Assembly (NCBI GenBank): GCA_945889365.1
Contig: CAMDBQ010000021.1
Coordinates: forward strand, 1 to 12,594
Source: Legionella genomosp. 1
Lineage (GTDB): Bacteria; Pseudomonadota; Gammaproteobacteria; Legionellales; Legionellaceae
Direction: 5' to 3'
DNA: 12,594 nt
Shown: positions 7,503 through 12,594 of the stretch, one piece after another
Numbering within the stretch: the first letter of the stretch is position 1
How the letters are laid out: each line of letters opens with the position of its first letter
Translations under genes and position numbers: made by a program
The notes under the pieces: generated by a model
Seen by the model: only the letters and a program-made list of their open reading frames with translations
The model's database searches: none
Told to the model about the DNA's origin: nothing

Positions 7503-9494
7503 TTAGCTGCGATCCAGACGTCCCTGTAAATCCAACACCTCATCTCGAACCAGCGCGGCTTGCTCAAACTCCATGTTTTTCGCATGCGCATACATTTGTT
7601 TTTCCAGCACGCTAATCCGTTTAACCAATTCATCCGTAGACAAAGCAACATACGCCGCCTTCTTCTCGGCAACCTTGCTCTTTCGAGTGCCAAAATGCGC
7701 ACCTTCCATAATGTCCTCGACCGATTTGATAATTCCTTCTGGCGTGACCCCATGTTCTAAATTAAATGACGTTTGTATATCGCGCCGACGCTGCGTTTCA
7801 TCCAGCGCACGCTGCATCGAACCGGTGATTTTGTCGGCATAAAAAATAGCACGTCCATTAATGTGACGTGCCGCTCGACCAATCGTTTGAATAAGCGACC
7901 GTTCGGATCGCAAAAACCCTTCTTTATCAGCGTCAAGAATAGCCACCAAAGAGACTTCCGGCATGTCCAATCCTTCACGTAGCAGGTTAATCCCCACTAA
8001 GACATCAAACTCGCCCAAGCGTAAATCACGAATGATTTCCACGCGCTCTACCGTATCAATATCAGCATGTAAATAACGGACTTTGATCCCTTGCTCACGT
8101 AAATAATCGGTTAAATCTTCGGCCATACGTTTAGTCAGAGTAGTCACCAAAATGCGCTCACCTTTGGCTGTCACCAAACGGATTTCAGAGAGCAAATCAT
8201 CGACCTGATTCGTCACTGGACGAATGGTTACCGGGGGATCAATCAAACCCGTAGGGCGCACCACCTGTTCTGCGGTATTATCCGCATGTTCAAGTTCATA
8301 AGGCCCTGGAGTAGCCGATACATAAATGGTTTGCGGCGAACGCTCAGTAAACTCTTCAAAGCGCATGGGACGGTTATCCAGTGCCGAAGGCAGCCTGAAA
8401 CCATAATTAACCAGCGTTTCCTTGCGCGCACGGTCACCGCGGTACATCCCACCGATTTGAGGTACCGTAACATGCGACTCATCGATAATTAACAACGCAT
8501 CTGCCGGCAGGTAATCAAACAACGTCGGCGGCGCTTCACCCGGACCGCGTCCTGATAAATAACGAGAATAATTTTCAATCCCGGAACAAAACCCAAGCTC
8601 CAGCATCATTTCAATATCAAAACACGTGCGCTGCTGTAAACGCTGCGCTTCGACCAATTTATTCTGTGACTCAAATTCAGCCAATCGTTCCTGTAATTCT
8701 TCTTTAACCCAATCAATGGTTTGCAAAATGCGCTCACGAGGGGTTACATAATGGGTCTTGGGGAAAATAGTCACTCGAGGCAAGCGTTGAAACACCTCGC
8801 CGGTCAAGGGATCAAAACAAGCAATATTGACCACCTCATCATCAAACAATTCAATACGAGTTGCATTTTTTTCCTCATCAGCAGGAAAAATATCAATGAT
8901 GTCACCATTCACCCGAAACTGCCCACGCGCCAAGCCTTGAGTACTGCGCGCATACTGCATCTCAGCTAAACGCTGCAAAATCTTGCGCTGATCACATCGC
9001 TCACCACGAGACACATGCAAGACCATGCGCAAATAAGAATCCGGATCACCCAAACCATAAATAGCCGACACCGTAGCCACGATAATCGCATCCTTCCGCT
9101 CAATTAACGCCTTGGTAGCCGACAATCGCATTTGCTCGATATGTTCATTAATGGAGGAATCTTTTTCAATAAAGGTATCAGAAGCCGGAACATAAGCCTC
9201 CGGTTGATAATAATCATAATAAGAAACAAAATACTCAACCGCATTATCCGGAAAAAATGCCTTAAATTCACCATACAATTGCGCCGCCAACGTTTTATTA
9301 GGCGCCATGATCAACGTAGGCTTTTTAGCCGCTTGAATAACCTGAGCAATGGTGTACGTTTTACCCGAACCCGTAACGCCCAATAAAACCTGACGAGCCA
9401 AACCCGCCTCAACGCCACGGATCAAAGACGCAATTGCCTCAGGCTGATCACCTGCCGGCTGAAAATCTGATTTAATTTTGAATATATTCTTCAT
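7503..9494 (-). CDS. uvrB: Excinuclease ABC subunit UvrB
   Basis: 663 residues (E. coli UvrB 673). UvrB is the central helicase-like ATPase of nucleotide excision repair: it is loaded by UvrA, verifies the lesion, and positions UvrC for incision. Visible features: Walker A GVTGSGKT at 39-46, the beta-hairpin region YDYYQPEAYVPASDTFIEKD at about 93-112, the Walker B/DEAD-like box DESH at 338-341, helicase motifs such as ATPGPYE, GINLLREGLDMPEV and QTIGRAARH, and a C-terminal UVR domain (626-663, EKQMYAHAKNMEFEQAALVRDEV) that contacts UvrC. The ATG at 9492-9494 has no clear Shine-Dalgarno sequence; upstream is AT-rich. A TTGACT hexamer (9538-9543, minus) lies upstream without a well-spaced -10, and I see no LexA box. 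Complete and apparently intact. Confidence 0.97.
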   Translation of the reverse strand: MKNIFKIKSDFQPAGDQPEAIASLIRGVEAGLARQVLLGVTGSGKTYTIAQVIQAAKKPTLIMAPNKTLAAQLYGEFKAFFPDNAVEYFVSYYDYYQPEAYVPASDTFIEKDSSINEHIEQMRLSATKALIERKDAIIVATVSAIYGLGDPDSYLRMVLHVSRGERCDQRKILQRLAEMQYARSTQGLARGQFRVNGDIIDIFPADEEKNATRIELFDDEVVNIACFDPLTGEVFQRLPRVTIFPKTHYVTPRERILQTIDWVKEELQERLAEFESQNKLVEAQRLQQRTCFDIEMMLELGFCSGIENYSRYLSGRGPGEAPPTLFDYLPADALLIIDESHVTVPQIGGMYRGDRARKETLVNYGFRLPSALDNRPMRFEEFTERSPQTIYVSATPGPYELEHADNTAEQVVRPTGLIDPPVTIRPVTNQVDDLLSEIRLVTAKGERILVTTLTKRMAEDLTDYLREQGIKVRYLHADIDTVERVEIIRDLRLGEFDVLVGINLLREGLDMPEVSLVAILDADKEGFLRSERSLIQTIGRAARHINGRAIFYADKITGSMQRALDETQRRRDIQTSFNLEHGVTPEGIIKSVEDIMEGAHFGTRKSKVAEKKAAYVALSTDELVKRISVLEKQMYAHAKNMEFEQAALVRDEVLDLQGRLDRS

Positions 9495-9551
9495 AATATA
9501 TACTATATCATATTCTAAGCTAAAAAATAAAAACTTTAGTCAAATATGCTC

Positions 9552-9580
9552 TTGACCAAAAGCCATAATCCATTTAATAT
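9552..9580 (+). promoter_or_regulatory. Sigma-70 promoter of tRNA-Asn
   Basis: TTGACC (9552-9557) and TAATAT (9575-9580) are 17 bases apart, both close to consensus. The bases after the -10 box, TCCGCCG (9581-9587), are GC-rich, like the discriminator of stringently controlled stable-RNA promoters. The start would be at about 9587, only a few bases before the mature tRNA end. Confidence 0.75.
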
Positions 9581-9590
9581 TCCGCCGTAT

Positions 9591-9666
9591 TCCCCGGTAG
9601 CTCAGTCGGTAGAGCGGATGACTGTTAATCATTAGGTCGGCGGTTCGAGCCCGTCCCGGGGAGCCA
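9591..9666 (+). tRNA. tRNA-Asn (anticodon GUU)
   Basis: A 76-base tRNA with encoded CCA (9664-9666). The acceptor stem TCCCCGG (9591-9597) pairs with CCGGGGA (9656-9662), with G as discriminator. The D-arm GCTC...GAGC, the anticodon stem GATGA/TCATT (one G-T pair) with loop CTGTTAA and anticodon GTT at 9624-9626, and the T-arm with TTCGAGC are all intact. It reads asparagine codons AAC and AAU. It lies divergent to uvrB. Genes after it are accessory in kind, and tRNA 3' ends are common integration targets, but no second copy of its 3' end is present in the window. Confidence 0.97.
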
Positions 9667-9721
9667 TATACAGTAAGGGTTATATGGCATCTCTCCAAAA
9701 ATATATTCATGAAATTATAAA

Positions 9722-9744
9722 AAACGTTCCTCTAAACGTTCCTC
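9722..9744. repeat. Short tandem repeat AAACGTTCCTC x2
   Basis: AAACGTTCCTC occurs at 9722-9732 and again at 9734-9744, a period of 12 bases. It lies just before the hairpin downstream of tRNA-Asn. Function unknown; it may be chance duplication. Confidence 0.5.
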
Positions 9745-9767
9745 CTAGCATCTTGCTAGGTAGTTTT
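9744..9767 (+). terminator. Probable Rho-independent terminator after tRNA-Asn
   Basis: CCTAGCA (9744-9750) and TGCTAGG (9754-9760) form a perfect 7-bp stem with a three-base loop, followed by TAGTTTT (9761-9767). The T-run is short and offset by three bases. It is about 80 bases after the tRNA, so the primary transcript would carry a processed 3' trailer. Confidence 0.55.
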
Positions 9768-9809
9768 AAAACATCAAACCTCAATTTTCTAGAAAGCTTA
9801 GCGTGCTAC

Positions 9810-9821
9810 TATTACGTAATA
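9810..9821. promoter_or_regulatory. 12-bp palindrome upstream of the DUF4440 gene
   Basis: TATTACGTAATA is a perfect palindrome 28 bases before the ATG at 9850; a second perfect 10-bp palindrome, TTTCTAGAAA, lies at 9786-9795. Either could be a binding site for a dimeric regulator. TATTAC or TAATAC here could act as a -10 box, but no good -35 box is spaced correctly. Confidence 0.3.
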
Positions 9822-9849
9822 ATACAAAATGAACTCATGAGTAAAAATA

Positions 9850-10209
9850 ATGCAAGACACGATTATTAACCAGATTATTAAACAAGAAACGCAACTGCTT
9901 GATAAAGTCGACTCGCTGGATGTCCTTGCTGATCTCATCGATAACGAGTTTATGGAAATTGGTAGCAGTGCTGTTGTTTTCGATAAGGCTGAGGTTATGC
10001 GATGGCTTGCGAGTGATGACCAATCCGAACGCATTGGAACCTCATTTGAAGCACGCCAACTTGCTGAGAACATTATTCTATTAACCTATATTAGCGCCAT
10101 TAAAGACACTCCAGTTGCCGAAAGTAAGCTAGCCGTACGGTCTTCAATTTGGCGATTGACAGATGGCCAGTGGCGTATGGTTTTTCATCAAGGTACGCCA
10201 TTGAAATAA
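9850..10209 (+). CDS. DUF4440 / NTF2-like domain protein
   Basis: 119 residues, the size of a single SnoaL/NTF2-like fold. The pattern is that of DUF4440 proteins: an N-terminal helix (ETQLLDKVDSLDVLADLIDNEFMEIGSS at about 13-40), a VFDKAEVMRWL segment at 44-54, a central strand IILLTYISA, and the C-terminal RSSIWRLTDGQWRMVFHQGTPL. The closing W(R)MxFHQGT is the family's hallmark. Members are small cytoplasmic proteins, some enzymes and many of unknown role; no specific substrate is suggested here. The ATG at 9850 lacks a clear ribosome site. It is the first gene after tRNA-Asn in the accessory stretch. A 12-bp palindrome TATTACGTAATA (9810-9821) lies upstream and could be an operator. Confidence 0.75.
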   Translation: MQDTIINQIIKQETQLLDKVDSLDVLADLIDNEFMEIGSSAVVFDKAEVMRWLASDDQSERIGTSFEARQLAENIILLTYISAIKDTPVAESKLAVRSSIWRLTDGQWRMVFHQGTPLK

Positions 10210-10258
10210 GTATTGCCCAAAAATGCGAGCTTACGAGCGGTTATAAGGAGGATTGGCG

Positions 10259-10474
10259 GTGAATAAAATGACATTAACTATTCGAGCGATCGACCAAAAG
10301 GATTTTTTTAGTTGGAAGACCCTTTATAAAAAACATCTGGCACATTATAAGACAGACCTTACTGAGGCAAAGTTGGCGACTCTTTGGTCTTAGTTTTTTG
10401 ATACTGAGAAACAAATGTATGGTAACGTTGCTATCCACGACAATCAGATTATTGGGTTAGTTCATTTTCGGGGA
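10259..10474 (+). pseudogene. GNAT acetyltransferase remnant with in-frame stop
   Basis: GTG 10259 follows a near-perfect AGGAGG (10246-10251) seven bases upstream. The frame reads MNKMTLTIRAIDQKDFFSWK and on to LATLWS, then TAG (10391-10393), then FFDTEKQMYGNVAIHDNQIIGLVHF. This is the first half of a GNAT N-acetyltransferase: an N-terminal helix pair followed by the strand before the acetyl-CoA site. Beyond about 10472 the similarity stops; the frame ends in unrelated residues at 10507 and the acetyl-CoA-binding motif A is absent. The strong ribosome site suggests a formerly active gene. The stop could have come from CAG by one transition. The break point lies next to transposase-related DNA, which probably caused the loss of the 3' half. 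Confidence 0.7.
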
Positions 10475-10512
10475 TGGTTCAAAACCAGTGGACACTCACC
10501 CTGTTTTTTGTA

Positions 10513-10615
10513 GTTATTTTTGAGAGCAGTCATCGACCAACGAATTGATCTATGATACAAAATTTATCGTCAAAACAAAAAAAGGATCATGATGATAACT
10601 GCTCACAAAAATAAC
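10513..10615. repeat. Long imperfect inverted repeat around the transposase start
   Basis: GTTATTTTTGAGAGCAG (10513-10529) pairs with CTGCTCACAAAAATAAC (10599-10615), 16 of 17 positions complementary, with 69 bases between. Flanking TCATC (10530-10534) and GATGA (10591-10595) extend the pairing after a small bulge. The ribosome site (10581-10586) and start codon (10589 or 10592) lie inside the loop edge, so folding of a transcript from upstream could hide them. Confidence 0.6.
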
Positions 10616-11422
10616 CAAGCCAAGCGTATTTCAGGACCAATAAAACTCGATATTGCATTACAGGCTATCCGTCGCCAACAAACTGTTTCCGAGATTTCAA
10701 AGCATTTTAATTGCAGCCGAACAACCGTTTACAAGCAGCAAGACAAAGCATTGGATGCGGCTAACAAAGTATTTGAGCAGGATGACGAAGAGGTGCTGTT
10801 TTATATCCCCGTCACGAAGTCATTCATTCATCAATCGGTAGTTGCACTGCGCCTTATTTGCGAATCCAGCTATAGAAACATCCAGTTTTATATTCAAGCC
10901 ATATATAATTATCACGTATCACTGGGAGCTGTCTTTAATATTCTTGATAACAACGCAGAGAAGGCCATACCCATCAATCAATCGTATGATTTGAGCCTGA
11001 TTAAAGACAGCGCATCTGATGAATTGTTTCATTGGGTAAGCCCCATACTGGCAACAGTTGATATCCCCTCGCGGTTTTGTGCCTTACTGGTTAAAGAGGA
11101 TTGCCGGGATTATGAAACCTGGGGCGTTCATCTTCTGGATCTGATAGAGCAAGGATTTGGGCCGGAAATATCGATTATTGATAGTGCCAAAGGACTTACT
11201 AAAGGCTTCGAAGGGGTATTACCAAAGACTGCCATTCGACACGATCATTTTCATATCATCATGGACTTAAAGGACTGCGGCAAATTTCTCAGCAACAAAG
11301 AAGCATCTGCTGTGACCGTAGCATTGAACCATGCCCCTATTGAAGGCGTTGATTTAAGCAGGGTTCTTTTAAGATCCGTTGATCTTAATTCAGAGCAATA
11401 TCCTTTAATACAATTGGAATGA
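10589..11422 (+). CDS. Transposase-like protein, HTH plus partial DDE domain, probably truncated
   Basis: 277 residues. An N-terminal helix-turn-helix (TVSEISKHFNCSRTTVYKQQ at 32-51) is followed by a conserved-looking block VLFYIPVTKSFIHQSVVALRLI (69-90) and an RNase H-like region: D158 in ATVDIPSRF, D198 in IIDSAKGL, and HDHFHI at 218-223. This resembles a family of long transposase-like proteins with the block D..W.V.LLDL..RGF, seen here as ETWGVHLLDLIEQGF (176-190). The third acidic residue and the C-terminal part expected of a complete protein are not recognisable; the frame ends in RSVDLNSEQYPLIQLE, so the protein is probably inactive. Start ATG 10589 or ATG 10592; AAAGGA (10581-10586) is better spaced for the second. 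The IS family is uncertain. Confidence 0.6.
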   Translation: MMITAHKNNQAKRISGPIKLDIALQAIRRQQTVSEISKHFNCSRTTVYKQQDKALDAANKVFEQDDEEVLFYIPVTKSFIHQSVVALRLICESSYRNIQFYIQAIYNYHVSLGAVFNILDNNAEKAIPINQSYDLSLIKDSASDELFHWVSPILATVDIPSRFCALLVKEDCRDYETWGVHLLDLIEQGFGPEISIIDSAKGLTKGFEGVLPKTAIRHDHFHIIMDLKDCGKFLSNKEASAVTVALNHAPIEGVDLSRVLLRSVDLNSEQYPLIQLE

Positions 11423-11444
11423 CTTTAAGAGAAGAGCTAATTTT

Positions 11445-11978
11445 ATGAAACCTTTAACTCTATCAACTAAACGCCTAATATTGAGATCTTCAACTGATAA
11501 AGATTCAGAACTTTTGTTTAAAAATTACTGTTCGGATATTTATAGTTCAAAGTTTCTAACACGAAAACCACATATAAATATTGAACAAACCACTAAATTT
11601 TTAAAGGATTGGTGTATAAACTCTTGGATCGAAGAATCAAATCAATTTGCATGGGTGATAGCATTAAAAGATACAGATGAGGCAATAGGTGTTTTTCTTG
11701 TAGAAATAGAAGGGCATAAAGTGATCCATTATGGAATTTCTCGTGCATTTGAAGGAAAAGGATTCATTACTGAAGCTGGTCATGCCGCTGTTGATTGGTT
11801 GTTGTGTCAATCTGATTTACAACGTGTTTGGACCATTTGTGATTTAGAAAATCAAGGATCTATTAATGTTTTGGAAAAATTAGGCTTTAATAGAGAGGGC
11901 GTTCTTCGCAAGTGGCTTACCCTGCCGTCTTTTGAGTGTTCTTCAGCCAGAGATTGCTACATATACGCGCGGATCTAA
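11445..11978 (+). CDS. GNAT family N-acetyltransferase, RimJ/RimL type
   Basis: 177 residues, the normal length for this group. Such enzymes transfer an acetyl group from acetyl-CoA to an amine of a protein N-terminus, small molecule or drug; the substrate is not evident. The N-terminal LSTKRLILRSSTDKDSELLF (6-25) is the typical RimJ/RimL opening. The acetyl-CoA motif A is GISRAFEGKGFITEA (97-111), with GKG as the pyrophosphate loop. The later NQGSINVLEKLGFNREGVLR (136-155) is the conserved NxxSxxvLEKLGF segment. It starts at ATG 11445, with AGAGAAGAG about 9 bases upstream, 22 bases after the truncated transposase. It is AT-rich, with codon use unlike the core genes to the left, suggesting acquisition. 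It is unrelated in sequence to the broken GNAT at 10259. Confidence 0.88.
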   Translation: MKPLTLSTKRLILRSSTDKDSELLFKNYCSDIYSSKFLTRKPHINIEQTTKFLKDWCINSWIEESNQFAWVIALKDTDEAIGVFLVEIEGHKVIHYGISRAFEGKGFITEAGHAAVDWLLCQSDLQRVWTICDLENQGSINVLEKLGFNREGVLRKWLTLPSFECSSARDCYIYARI

Positions 11979-12127
11979 CATCCGCTAGCGGTAAATACAC
12001 CATGGTTTCATACGTCGTATAATAGAAATAGAGAGAGCGATGTGCTCGCTGCACTTGCTTTGAAAATACGAGCCTGATTTTATAAGACTAAATACTTAAC
12101 GTTGACTACTTTGACTACGATTTTTAG

Positions 12128-12158
12128 CTAAGGTCTGATTATAAGTAATCAGACTTAG
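12128..12158. repeat. Hairpin between convergent genes
   Basis: GTCTGATTA (12133-12141) and TAATCAGAC (12146-12154) form a 9-bp stem with loop TAAG. CTAA (12128-12131) and TTAG (12155-12158) extend it to 13 bp past one bulged G. It lies between the acetyltransferase stop and the antitoxin stop. No T-run follows on either strand, so it may only weakly terminate or may protect 3' ends. Confidence 0.55.
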
Positions 12159-12180
12159 TGGTGAATATCCAGTTTCGAGC

Positions 12181-12471
12181 TCAGCTAGCCAGCGCGGCTA
12201 ATACGTGCCGTGGGTCTCTACTAATCGCGCGCAACAATGCTTTCGCTGGTCCCGTAGGTTCTCGCCTACCCTGCTCCCAATTTCTTAGTGTCCCTAAATT
12301 AACGTCAATTAGATGGCAAAATTTAGCCTGCGTTAAACCCGTTTGTTTTCGGATCTCTTTCACGTGTAACGCATCAACTACAAACTCACGAGAAGGAACG
12401 CGTTCTCCGTCAATAATTTCACTCATCTGAGTCATGCTTTCAACGAGCCGATCAAATAATTTGTTATCCAT
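12181..12471 (-). CDS. Type II antitoxin, XRE-type HTH (NadS/HigA-like)
   Basis: 96 residues from ATG 12469-12471. The order is that of NadS-like antitoxins: N-terminal LFDRLVESMTQMSEIIDGE (5-23), PSREFVVDALHVKEIRKQ, an XRE helix-turn-helix TGLTQAKFCHLIDVNLGTL (44-62), then the signature NWEQGRREPTGPAKALL (64-80). Such proteins bind and neutralise a RelE/HigB-like toxin and repress the shared promoter. Two bases separate its ATG from the toxin stop, and GGTGG in the toxin's last codons can serve as ribosome site; a GTG at 12480 is possible but would overlap the toxin. The toxin-first order is as in higBA-type pairs. Confidence 0.88.
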   Translation of the reverse strand: MDNKLFDRLVESMTQMSEIIDGERVPSREFVVDALHVKEIRKQTGLTQAKFCHLIDVNLGTLRNWEQGRREPTGPAKALLRAISRDPRHVLAALAS

Positions 12472-12473
12472 GA

Positions 12474-12594
12474 TTACCACCGTTCGTTTATGTAACGCAA
12501 AACTTTTTTCTGTTCAGCTGTTAGATCATCTTGGATGCCTTTCTTATAGATCAACAACAACCTTATTTGGGAATCAACCGTTACATGATAATAA
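12474..12594 (-). CDS. Type II toxin, RelE/HigB-like (partial, C-terminal part)
   Basis: The frame enters from the right edge and ends at TAA 12474-12476; the last 39 residues are visible. They read YYHVTVDSQIRLLLIYKKG, then IQDDLTAEQKKVLRYINERW. This is the end of a RelE/HigB-like toxin: the strand with LLLIYKKG followed by the closing helix DLTxEQKKxLRxxxxxW. These toxins cleave mRNA, usually on the ribosome, when the antitoxin is lost. The pairing with the NadS-like antitoxin directly downstream makes the call firm. Whether the N-terminal part is intact cannot be judged from this window. Confidence 0.8.
   Translation of the reverse strand, partial: YYHVTVDSQIRLLLIYKKGIQDDLTAEQKKVLRYINERW

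Larger units (their letters stand above)
10471..11430 (+). mobile_element. Insertion-sequence remnant
   Basis: The GNAT remnant stops abruptly at about 10472 and a transposase-like frame follows, so a mobile element probably inserted here. Outer borders are inferred: I find no matching terminal inverted repeats or target duplication, and the missing half of the GNAT gene does not resume afterwards. The right part of the element and its flank therefore seem to be deleted. Confidence 0.45.

Noticed and set aside
9495..9545. LexA (SOS) box before uvrB
   Set aside because: The AT-rich region resembles the centre of a LexA site, but no CTG-N10-CAG pair is present.
9684..9869. 61-residue plus-strand frame after tRNA-Asn
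   Set aside because: It spans the hairpin and tandem repeat, has no ribosome site or family features, and overlaps the DUF4440 start.
12018..12023. TATAAT as a promoter -10 box after the acetyltransferase gene
   Set aside because: No acceptable -35 box at 16-18 bases and no plus-strand gene follows.
12158..12430. 90-residue plus-strand frame
   Set aside because: It is antisense to the well-supported antitoxin gene and has no ribosome site.
1..12594. CRISPR array, rRNA or riboswitch
   Set aside because: I saw no regularly spaced repeats, rRNA segments or conserved riboswitch cores on either strand.

Overview
The window looks like a chromosomal segment of a gammaproteobacterium with moderate to low GC. 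The core genes (parC end, zapA, ygfB, pepP, ubiH, ubiI, uvrB, tRNA-Asn) are gammaproteobacterial in type, and the run ygfB-pepP-ubiH-ubiI, divergent from zapA, is the order known from Escherichia coli and relatives. The flavour is compatible with Legionellales or related groups, but the genus cannot be fixed from the sequence alone.

Layout. At 1-182 is the last 59 codons of parC (topoisomerase IV subunit A), converging on zapA (225-512, minus), with a perfect 20-bp palindrome between them. A strong sigma-70-type promoter at 561-589 drives a four-gene operon on the plus strand: ygfB (635-1222), pepP (1236-2528), ubiH (2521-3705, GTG start overlapping the pepP stop) and ubiI (3792-4949). A REP-like hairpin lies in the only long gap of this operon. 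Two FAD monooxygenases of ubiquinone synthesis therefore share a transcript with a proline aminopeptidase. On the minus strand follow uvrB (9494-7503; nucleotide excision repair) and then a large MscS-type mechanosensitive channel (7359-5179). The channel gene has its own promoter with a palindrome over the -35 box. A short transposon-like repeat flanked by direct repeats lies between uvrB and the channel gene.

At 9591-9666 is a complete tRNA-Asn(GUU) with a near-consensus promoter and a downstream hairpin plus T-rich stretch. Everything after it looks accessory: a DUF4440/NTF2-like protein (9850-10209), a GNAT acetyltransferase broken by an in-frame TAG and cut off at about 10470, a C-terminally truncated HTH/DDE-type transposase (10589-11422), an intact RimJ/RimL-type GNAT acetyltransferase (11445-11978), and a type II toxin-antitoxin pair on the minus strand (NadS-like XRE antitoxin 12181-12471; RelE/HigB-type toxin running off the window end). 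The pattern is a stable core ending at a tRNA, then a decaying mobile region.

I did not find a clearly new multi-gene system. The best leads are the long inverted repeat around the transposase start, the small flanked inverted-repeat elements in the core region, and the region beyond the tRNA gene.
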